From assembly GCA_002786065.1 (NCBI GenBank), contig NHNY01000019.1, positions 62,001-126,000 on the forward strand: a DNA stretch of 64,000 nt, written 5' to 3'. Below the pieces are notes generated by a model that was not told where the DNA came from, did not search any database, and saw only the letters and a list, made by a program, of their open reading frames with translations. This document shows, one piece after another, positions 56,117-64,000 of the stretch. Position 1 is the first letter of the stretch. Every line of letters starts with the position of its first letter. The DNA is from Microcyclospora pomicola (Eukaryota > Ascomycota > Dothideomycetes > Capnodiales). Position numbers and translations under genes: made by a program.

Positions 56117-59100
56117 CTAGAAGCCGAAGATGTTCTTGTCTTCCTCAAAGCCCCAGTCTGTACACAGCACAAGTCAGTCAACGCCCAATGGTGATGCAAG
56201 AAACGCTTGAAACCCACCTTTCAATGCCGGCAAAGCAGCCTTCTGAATCATAGCCGGCGGCCCACAGAGAAAGCACGCCGTCTCGCCCTTGTCATCCGGT
56301 GCGAACAGGCTATCCTTGAGAATATCTCCATTCACGTGGCCCTTCAACCCTTCCCAGGCTTCGCTGGGATGGCTCAACACGTGAGTCACTTTCAATCGAC
56401 CATCCGACTCTCGCTCGAACCTGTCAAGCTCTTCTCGCAGCAGGATATCTTTTTCGCTCTTGTTGGCATCCACGACACGCACCTGGACGTCCTCGTGCGC
56501 GCCCAACAGTGCGCGGGCGATGAGCGCATATCCTGGTGTCAAACCGGACCCGCCGAGTACGAGGTTGATGCGCTTGAAGGTGTAGTCCTGGTCGGAGATG
56601 GTGAACTGGTTTTGTCCGTTATATACAATCTCGCCAGTGGGACCGCGGATCTCGACCTCCTCGCCGAGCGGCATGCAATCCAGAATGTTACTCATGGCGC
56701 CGCCGGGTTGTGCGGAGGACGGGAAGTAGGTCTTGATGACGAGCTCAAAGGTGCCTTGCCCGTCTTGCATAGACTGGACTTCACTGTTGCGCTTGCCGTC
56801 GCCTTGGACGTTCGCACCCTCATTCTTGTTAGGCGTGGGTAGTAGTGGTTTGGTAGGCGTGTATGATCGAATGAGCATCTTGTCTTTGAGATGGAAGCCG
56901 AGCTGGACGTGCTGGCATGTTCCCAACCCGAGAGTCTTCATGTCGCCAGGTAAGTTGAAAGTGTAACGTCTGGTGTCTTCGCTGAGATTATCACGCTTGG
57001 CCAGTTTCACGGGCACCCATCGATGCTTTTGCAGCACCAAATCCGCGCTCTGGTTCTGGCTGGACGCCTTTTCTTTGGCAGCTGCTTCCGCATTGGCCTT
57101 GATGAATTTCGCCGCTTTCTCCGTCACTACGCCCAGGATGCAATCCTTCAGCTTCTTGTAGGCGAAGCCGTCATGAATACTGGCGAACTCGTCGCTGGTC
57201 TCTTGGTGGACTTTTCCTGCGTGGCCAACGATCGCGGCTTTCCCACCTGGATGCCATGCTAGCACGCTCGTTGCATCGTAAACCTTGCCATCAACTACAA
57301 GCCAGCAGTCATCCTCCGTCGAGTGCTTTTCAATCTCTTGTCTGGTGAACTGCTTCTGGGGCGCACCAGCCTCTTGCTTAGCTGCATTGATCTTCTCCTC
57401 CTGAGAAAGCTTCATCCAGCCTCCATCGCCAGTCCCAGGTTCTGTCGGATGGCGAAACATGATATGTGGGACTTCATCGTCCTTACCTTGCGCGATCTCA
57501 GGCTTCAATTTGTACCAGCAGTTGTTCATCATTCCCATGGTGTTCCAGGACGGCTTCTCTGGTTGCGTGTTCTTGAACACGTTCCATGCTCTGACACTGA
57601 TACTTTTCGCCTGAAGCAGATGGACGGTGCTCACATCCACATACCAGTGAAGCCACGTCCAAAACTTGTTACCGTGTCGAATGGGATATTCTGGGAAGCG
57701 TCGAATGCAGTACAGCCACGTTTCACCGCCATCAAGACTGACCTCAACACGCTGTACCTCGTGCCCACCACCATCGTACGCATAGCCTTCGATGCGGTAG
57801 GACTTGCCTCGACGAGCTTGAGTGAGTGGGATCTTCTCGCCTTGTGCAGGCTTGACAATGACCGAGTTGAGATTCTGCTCATTACATGCTGTGTCTGGGT
57901 GGGCGAACATGGCATCCGCAAAAGCGCCGTCCTTCTCCGTGATGAAGGATGGCAAGACGCGGTTGTCCCAGATGTGGTAATGGCTCGAGTTCTCTTCGTC
58001 CGACACCCAGATCCTCGACAACCATTTCACGCAGCGACCACCAACATAGCCTGGGATCATGACTCGGAGTGGATAGCCATGGTCCGGAGGCAGTGGTACA
58101 TCGTTCATCTCGTACGCGAGCAAGACATCGTTCGTAGGGTCCATTGCATAGGACAATGGAATGCATGTCTCGTATTTCCCTTCCGAAGGCTCGTCAGCAC
58201 CTTGAAAATTGACCCAGCGTTCTCTCGCATCTCCAGTTGCTGACGGCGCCTCCACACCAGCTGCGAGCAGTACATCACGCAGGAGTGGACCTTTCCAGTA
58301 GACGCAACCGGTAGCGCCAGAGCCCCAATTGAAGCCCTTCGACTTCTTGATCATGTTCAGCTCCTTGCGACGATTACCATCGCATGCCAGCGAGACAGGA
58401 ATGTTGATTGCATCGAACTTGTTCTTGACGTCGTCCATGCTGAGTGTTAGCTTACCATGCTCGACCTCGAGCTTGTGAAACTCCCATAGAATACGTGGGA
58501 CCGCGCCATGGTTGCGAACGTAGTGCAGCTCGTTCGGTGTGATGAGTCCAGCATCAAAGAGTCTGCTGAGCTCGGCTTCTGCGTTCAGAGGATGCTTTCC
58601 TGTCAGCCTGATGAGGTGCTCGGACCTGGGGAGCCAGTTGTCAGGCGAGAACTGATCCTGCTCATCTATCGAAATTGTGCTTCTGTTCTGGGTCTGTGGA
58701 CTTTTTCGCTTCCCGTCATTATGCTTGAGTGTCCGTAGGTACTCTTTCTCATGTTGAAGAGCACGTAACAAGCTAATCTCTTGTGGCGAATAGCGCTCGA
58801 GTAATTGCTCATACTCAGTCTTTGCTTCTCCATCGCTGTCGCTATCATGTTCGTTGTCTGCGGCATACGCGTCGTGATGCTTTGAATTCTCGCCTTGAGC
58901 CCGCTTCCAGTCATTTTCCTCGTTTCCATCCTTCGCTTTGCTTTGAGCTTGGTCATGTTCATCACCGTCTTCGTTCGTATCTACGTCATTCCCATATTTT
59001 TTGGGTCGCCCTTCAACCCCATCTTCGGCTTTAGTTGCATCGTTATTCTTATTTTCCTCCTTCTTCTCCTTCTTAACTTGTGCCTCCTTCTTTCTGCGCT

Positions 59101-59530
59101 CCAAGTTCGCCGGCCAATCCTCTTCATTCTTCACCCAGTCCTCAGTCGTTTCGAGCACGTACCTCCAACCCAAACTCCGATTCTGTGGATATCTCAAATG
59201 AAAGTCCTTCTCCTTATTGATGATATCACGAAAGTTCACCAAATCTCCCTCCTCCACTTTGTGTTGAAGCACATCTAGATCTCTCTTTGCATTTGCATCA
59301 AACTCAGCCTCTGCTTCATCCGAACTAGATGAGTTGTCAGAGCTAGTCAATCCAGGAGTTGGTTCTTGTTCATCTTGTTCATGCGTCAAGCCTGGAAAGC
59401 GATCTTGCCGGTTACGGTAGCCAATGCGGTGCTCATGACCAGTGGTCCAGTCTGGCTCGTTGCTGATGTCCTTCTTGGATGAGCCAGGGTGCTGCTGCAC
59501 CTGTACTCGCCACGAAATATCGTGCGGCAT
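56117..59530 (-). CDS. Nitrate reductase (NAD(P)H), Moco-heme-FAD
   Basis: The enzyme reduces nitrate to nitrite in assimilation. The model is complement(join(56117..56157,56218..59530)), 1117 aa; a 60-nt intron splits off a 41-nt last exon that restores the conserved end ALPALK-DWGFEEDKNIFGF. The ATG at 59530 (MPHDISWRV) is chosen because upstream codons in frame lack ATG. Domains: Moco/sulfite-oxidase fold from about 308 with LTGKHPLN, HYVRNHGAVPR and CDGNRRKE (Mo-ligand Cys near 383); dimer domain with WNTMGMMNNCWYK; cytochrome b5 about 727-800 with AWHPGG and its second heme His near 786; FAD domain with IRSYTPT; NAD(P)H domain ending in CGPPAMIQKAALPAL. About 300 residues before the Moco domain are unusually long and highly charged. 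Confidence 0.93.
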
Positions 59531-61470
59531 CTTGAGTTGTGCTTGAAATAGAAAAATCACTCAACAGGTAGGAAAGACGAGGCAATACTTGTTGCTTGCA
59601 TCTAATACTCTACAATCGACACTTGGGTCTATAACATAGTCCACCACACGGAACACCGGCCTTCGCAACGCGGTACGTCTCAAACTAGGAGTGCAGGAGA
59701 TGTCATAGGAACTCGGAACCGTGGGCCGTGTTGCTTCCTCCATGCCCAGCGCCATTGCGCATCAATGACGTTGAAGCAGAATAGACGCTGGTGAGTGATG
59801 AACTCAAATCATTGCCACGGCAGCGAGTAGGCCGAATCAGTACCCTCAAGTCTTTGGATTGTGTGGACAGAAAAGACACATAGTGCCAAAGTCGACTCAT
59901 GTTTGACTTCTCGATCAAAGAGTATGGTGAGATGGCAGAGATGAAGATAACGAGACAAGCATGGGAGCCCGGGGTGCAACGGAAGGCTCGCCGGCAGATT
60001 GCATAATTTGAGAGTATGTCCTTACATAAGACAAAACCAGCGAACAGCGGGCGAGTGATTTGTGTCTCAACGGAGCCAACAAGGCTGGGACGGCAGCGAT
60101 TATCCTGAACGGTCAGTTTGCCAACGCCTCCAAGGCGTTTGACTTTGTTAAGGATTTAACACTCCTGGGATAGTCCGCAGGACTAGGAGAAGGTGATCAA
60201 GGAGGCGGAGAGCGGTCCGCGTGACAGGAAGCCCAGTAGTGAAACAGACCTTTTATCCCCCCTACCAAGTGTGAAACATCAATGTACCTCAGCACAGAAT
60301 GCGGTGCTCGTTGAAAGAGTTTTGATGAGAGAGAGAACCGAAAAGAAGGTGGCTAGGTCTTTGGCAAATCCGCCAGTTGCCTCTCAGCGTGTTGGTGCCA
60401 CCAGCCATAAGCATAGGAATTGTCAGCCTGCTGCTCTTCAAATGCTCGATGACGAAGAACAGGCATTCTCGGCTGTGCCAGACCTGTCCAGTACAGTAAG
60501 CAAGCAGAGTGGCGAGAAATCCGGTATTTGGGTGCCCGTAATGAAGAAATCTTGCGGGAACATGCTGTCTGGTGGCCTGACAATGAGGATGATGAGAAAG
60601 CCAGACGATGGACATAAGCAGTCTCCAAGGTCTCAGAGTGTGTTATCATTGGCGTAGATGTTTCGCGAAATGATGTTGGAGCGCTTGGGTAATCCAAAGA
60701 CCAGACTGGTGCTAAAAGTAGAGATGCTTGGCGTTCGCCAGCCAAAGGAGAAGCGCCGCTGAGCGTTTCCGCCTCTTCTCTTCCTGCTTGCTCGAGACAC
60801 CGCTGTTGGACTCCCCGGCGCCCATCTTATCTACCAACCATCTCCCTCCACACCTTCCACGATCGCCACATTACACCTTGAGTCTATCTCGCCTCCGTCT
60901 AGCATTCCACGACATCCCTTGCCGCGCTGCTTCTGGTGGCGGGAAGTACGACTCAGGCGCTGCGGCGGCTACCAGCCGAGAGGGGAAACAGGAGCTCCGT
61001 CCGTCTCCTCGCATCTCCTGGGCTACAGTACACGATATACCTCTCCAGGACTCAGCCGTGACAACATCGCCGGTTTGCGTCGTTGTCGTCGTCGTGGACT
61101 GTGTTGCAAGGAAGGTGGCAGAAAGCGGACCAGCCTCGCCATCGCGCCATTCTGCGCACCACGCCGCCCCTTCTTTCCCGACCGCCGACTCATTCCACCA
61201 CCTCCCGTACTCACTACGACCACCGCCATCCGCCCACCACAAGTCTGGTCACTTTACACAAACCCGCAGTGTATTTGAAGGCTGGCCCTGACCGACGGTG
61301 CGCCTAGACGGAGACGTGTTCACGATTACGACTGTGCCTTTGCTGCGTTGTGTTTGAGCGACTTACAGAGACACTGGTACTCTCACCTCCGTCATTTAAT
61401 TCACATCTGCCCACTGCATAGCAAATCCGCATAGCAGCTCTGTGAGCGCTTTTATCGAACCGGTGCAATC
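59531..61470. promoter_or_regulatory. Divergent intergenic region, nitrate reductase / SamB
   Basis: 1.9 kb between divergent start codons. One AGATAA core (59945-59950), the type bound by AreA/NIT2 nitrogen regulators, lies about 415 bp upstream of nitrate reductase; I did not find a clear NirA-type site. The part next to SamB (about 60770-61240) is pyrimidine-rich on the plus strand and probably a long leader. A 155-codon frame at 60193-60657 begins without an ATG and is not called. Confidence 0.4.
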
Positions 61471-63441
61471 ATGCGTGAAGTCAACTTCAGCATCCCGAAT
61501 GCAAACAAAGCCTCGGTGGGCATCACCACCGCCCTCTACGATCGTCGGGCTCTCGACTGCACCTCTACTCTCCCTCTCATCAATTCACTGAACAACCTCG
61601 CATACCTTACTACCTCCTCCGGACGAATTCGAGACATCCTCACAGTCGACGGCGGAATCGAGCGACTAGTATGCATACTCAAAGAAGGCAGGAGCAAGGA
61701 GATGATGGAGATGTGGAAGTGGAACCTGGCCTTTCAATGCATCGTCAACATCGGTGTCCGCGGCTCCGAAGCTGTGCGGACAAGAGTAGTGGAGGCTGAT
61801 ATGGTGCCCGTCATTGCCACGATTCTCGACAACTATTTCCAAGTGATCGAGAAATGCCGGGAACGCGCGGAGCTGGAAAGCAAGAAGAAGTGCCTTCTTG
61901 GCGGCGTCTCCAAAGGCTTCTCACGCTGGTCGAACCGAGCGGATGCATTCGACTCTCGGAATGCGCGATCACGGCGCCACGCTCCGCCTCCGATCGAGAT
62001 CCCCATCCCCAGAGCAGATGCAGACCAGGAAGAGCCCAGCAGCGAAGTCACGCCCACTGGGCCTGCCGCCAATCTGTCATTAAGCTCTCCTCCCGAGCGA
62101 ACATCCTTCCAACGGCAGCATCACCACCATCGGTCGCAAGGTCAAAGAGCCCAATTCACCCCACCAAGCATCGGCGGAAATCGGACTGCTACAAGTGATG
62201 CCCCATTCTCTGCAGTTCCTTCTCAGAGCATCTCTCCAGGTACTTTTGGGTTGCGGCCTGTTCGCGATGTGGACCGCTTGCCATCTATGGTTGCCACGTC
62301 TCATCTCGAGCTAAGCTCGCAGCCTCAGTCGCCGACCACACCAGGAGCGATAGCTCCCCAAGCTGAGACGCCACAAGCTAGTGGATCACGGCCAAGGCGA
62401 AGGCCTTCGATACGCCACCAACTCTCTATTTCGGGTTCAGATGATGACCACCAGGTCGACGAGACTGTGTCTGATGGATCTGACACAGCAAGACCCCAGG
62501 CTGAACCCGTGGTTGGCATTCAGACAGATATCGTTATGCAAGACATCGTGGACGACGAAAGCTTACTCGAGCCTCAGAACGCTGTAACACTCACAGTTCC
62601 CGAAGTTTCCAGTACGGACGATGAGACGTTCAACATCACACATCGTTCGATAGATGGTAGCACGGGCAACAACACGACACCTACGCAAGGACAAATGCCC
62701 TTCCCACAAACACAAATGCCGTTACCAGTCAACGCTGTAAACGCTACTCCGCCTACAATGCAGCAATTGCTGCCCTCACGCGGCCTCATGTTGGACAGAC
62801 CTGCAAGTATTCTCGCTGCTATGCCGCGCGACGAGGACGTTTTGATGTCCCTGCAACTGCTGGCATACGTTTCGAAATACTGCAATTTACGAACATACTT
62901 CCAAAAGTCCCATCTTGTGCCTCGACTCAAGATTGGCAATGACCTCCGACTCCTCGACCCTACTTACGATGCGAAGTTGGATACCGGCCCCTCCGAAGAG
63001 GAACTCGAAGATGAGTGGGATAATGAATTCGTCGTTAAGCCTGAAGAGCAAGCATTCAACATCTTCCCACTGATCGAGAAGTTCACTGCGAAACCTTCCT
63101 CATCTCGTCATGCGACGCCTTCGTCACCACAACAAGGAGACATGCAATACTGGGCTGGAGTGGTGATGCGGAACCTGTGCCGGAAAGACGATAGTCGTGG
63201 AGGCATTAGACAGTGTGCATACTGGCAATGTGGGAAATGGGAGGAATATACCCGCCAGTTTGCAAAGTGTCGCCGTTGCCGCCGCACCAAATACTGCAGC
63301 AAGGAATGTCAGAAAGGTGCATGGGGAAGCCACCGTTTCTGGTGCGTCGCCGCAGAAGATGGCACGCACGGCGAAGGTAGCAGCGCGGATCGACATCACC
63401 GTCGCCAGGGTCACCACGCACATCACCACCACCATCATTGA
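61471..63441 (+). CDS. samB: SamB/Mub1, MYND zinc-finger protein
   Basis: This single-exon gene encodes 656 aa. The N-terminus (MREVNFSIPNANKASVGITTALYDRRALDCTSTLPLI split by helices such as MWKWNLAFQCIVNIGVRGSEAV) is the highly conserved armadillo-like region of Aspergillus SamB, and the C-terminal MYND finger (about 582-625) has all cysteines: QCAYWQCGKW, CRRCRRTKYCSKECQKGAW, HRFWC. In Aspergillus nidulans SamB affects nuclear positioning in conidiophore metulae; its yeast homologue Mub1 is the adaptor of the Ubr2 ubiquitin ligase that degrades Rpn4. The middle (150-430) is disordered and Ser/Pro/Gln-rich. The protein ends in a His-rich tail with seven consecutive codons of mostly His. Confidence 0.94.
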   Translation: MREVNFSIPNANKASVGITTALYDRRALDCTSTLPLINSLNNLAYLTTSSGRIRDILTVDGGIERLVCILKEGRSKEMMEMWKWNLAFQCIVNIGVRGSEAVRTRVVEADMVPVIATILDNYFQVIEKCRERAELESKKKCLLGGVSKGFSRWSNRADAFDSRNARSRRHAPPPIEIPIPRADADQEEPSSEVTPTGPAANLSLSSPPERTSFQRQHHHHRSQGQRAQFTPPSIGGNRTATSDAPFSAVPSQSISPGTFGLRPVRDVDRLPSMVATSHLELSSQPQSPTTPGAIAPQAETPQASGSRPRRRPSIRHQLSISGSDDDHQVDETVSDGSDTARPQAEPVVGIQTDIVMQDIVDDESLLEPQNAVTLTVPEVSSTDDETFNITHRSIDGSTGNNTTPTQGQMPFPQTQMPLPVNAVNATPPTMQQLLPSRGLMLDRPASILAAMPRDEDVLMSLQLLAYVSKYCNLRTYFQKSHLVPRLKIGNDLRLLDPTYDAKLDTGPSEEELEDEWDNEFVVKPEEQAFNIFPLIEKFTAKPSSSRHATPSSPQQGDMQYWAGVVMRNLCRKDDSRGGIRQCAYWQCGKWEEYTRQFAKCRRCRRTKYCSKECQKGAWGSHRFWCVAAEDGTHGEGSSADRHHRRQGHHAHHHHHH

Positions 63442-63843
63442 ACGTCCCGTACAATGTACTGAACGACTATTGTTAATTATGTGATCTTTTGCTTCAAGGC
63501 AGTGAGACAATGCAAACATCATACTGTATGCGATTAGTTTCCCCACGATGGGGCCATGCAGGCATAGCGCTGGAGTTTGGAAATATCGGGACACTGGACG
63601 GCGAAAACCAGAAATTTTATACGAGATGATCCGCTTCACATCACATCACATCACGATCGAATCCGAGTGGCGTCTACGTCTGCTGCTATACCCACACTCC
63701 CAGCATCCGCAATTTTTTGCAGTGGTTCATTGAGGTTCGTGTTCTTGGTCTAGGTCATGCTATATATATTATTCATGGAAACCCACGGTTCATTTCGCGC
63801 CAGCCGTTCTCACTTTGTGTGTTTGTAGTGGTGTTTATGATCG
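63442..63843. other. Convergent 3' region, SamB / partial gene
   Basis: About 400 bp without coding signal. A CACAT pentamer repeat lies near 63639-63655. Confidence 0.45.
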
Positions 63844-63965
63844 TCACTGTTCCATCTCTACGTTGACATCATCGTAGTAAGGGAAATCGCCGAGGTAGCG
63901 TAGGGAAGTCTGCAGCCATGAGAATCGAAGACTTACGTTATTGTCAGTGACAGATCGAAGGTAGA
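63844..63965 (-). CDS. Last exon of an unknown gene (partial)
   Basis: Read on the minus strand, a frame beginning after a CCCCAG acceptor (63966-63967) runs to a TGA at 63844-63846 and gives YLRSVTDNN..SLRFSWLQTSLRYLGDF..DDVNVEMEQ. The acidic, balanced composition looks genuine. The alternative is a frame that stops at a TAA in the GTAAG at about 63934. The rest of the gene is beyond the window and I do not recognise the family. Confidence 0.35.
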
Positions 63966-64000
63966 CTGGGGATCAAATGGCAGCTTACTCCATACATTGT

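Noticed and set aside
57323-58243. Plus-strand open frame of 306 codons
   Set aside because: It is antisense to the nitrate reductase cytochrome b5/dimer region, which explains the lack of stops.
60193-60657. Plus-strand open frame of 154 codons in the SamB upstream region
   Set aside because: It begins with GTG, has no domain, and no splice partner was found; kept as intergenic.
63844-63934. 27-nt intron between GTAAGT and CTGCAG on the minus strand
   Set aside because: Too short for spliceosomal removal; reading straight through gives a sensible C-terminus instead.

Overview
The window looks like nuclear DNA of a filamentous ascomycete (Pezizomycotina, perhaps Dothideomycetes; the class is a guess). 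Evidence: compact genes on both strands, mostly short introns (46-83 nt) with GTRNGT donors and CTGAC/CTAAC branch motifs just before the acceptor, and typically fungal genes (SamB/Mub1, KTR mannosyltransferase, Zn2Cys6 regulator, type-II NADH dehydrogenase, Utp8, cutinase). I recognise about 20 genes, modelled exon by exon from splice signals and reading phase. No rRNA, tRNA, CRISPR or intact transposon was seen.

Layout. 1-20.5 kb is dense housekeeping DNA: the 3' end of an unknown gene (+), dcn1 (-), MVP1 sorting nexin (-), an Slx8-like SUMO-targeted RING ligase (-), a probable MEI4 homologue (+), URM1 (-), a PUS9-type pseudouridine synthase (+), a PTM1-like 7-TM protein (+), a YML020W-like alpha/beta hydrolase (-) and UTP8 (+). 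From 20.5 to 28.8 kb there is an unusually long gene-poor stretch ending in a pyrimidine-rich leader for a PCL/CLG1-type cyclin (28.8-30.7 kb, +). From 33 to 44 kb come an NADH dehydrogenase (-), a Ser/Thr-rich GPI-type surface protein (-), a KTR mannosyltransferase (-), a 2-oxoglutarate/Fe(II) oxygenase (+) and an MFS sugar porter (-). From 46.9 to 64 kb come an acyl-CoA thioesterase (+), a Zn2Cys6 regulator (-), IBA57 (-), a cutinase (+), nitrate reductase (-), SamB/Mub1 (+) and the 3' end of another minus-strand gene.

Functional links. URM1 and PUS9 both modify tRNA anticodon loops and are head to head over 290 bp. The Slx8-like gene and the MEI4 candidate, both tied to chromosome maintenance, also diverge from one intergenic region. 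Dcn1, Slx8-like, Urm1 and SamB/Mub1 all belong to ubiquitin-like systems, probably by chance.

The most striking observations are: (1) the NADH dehydrogenase gene seems to need a one-nucleotide exon between two complete introns (or a twin-intron arrangement) to restore its conserved VVVGGGPTG motif; (2) an unannotated-looking gene whose N-terminus fits the signature of the meiotic break factor Mei4; (3) the roughly 8 kb gene-poor region before the cyclin; (4) a nitrate reductase with a long charged N-terminal extension and no nitrate-cluster partners.
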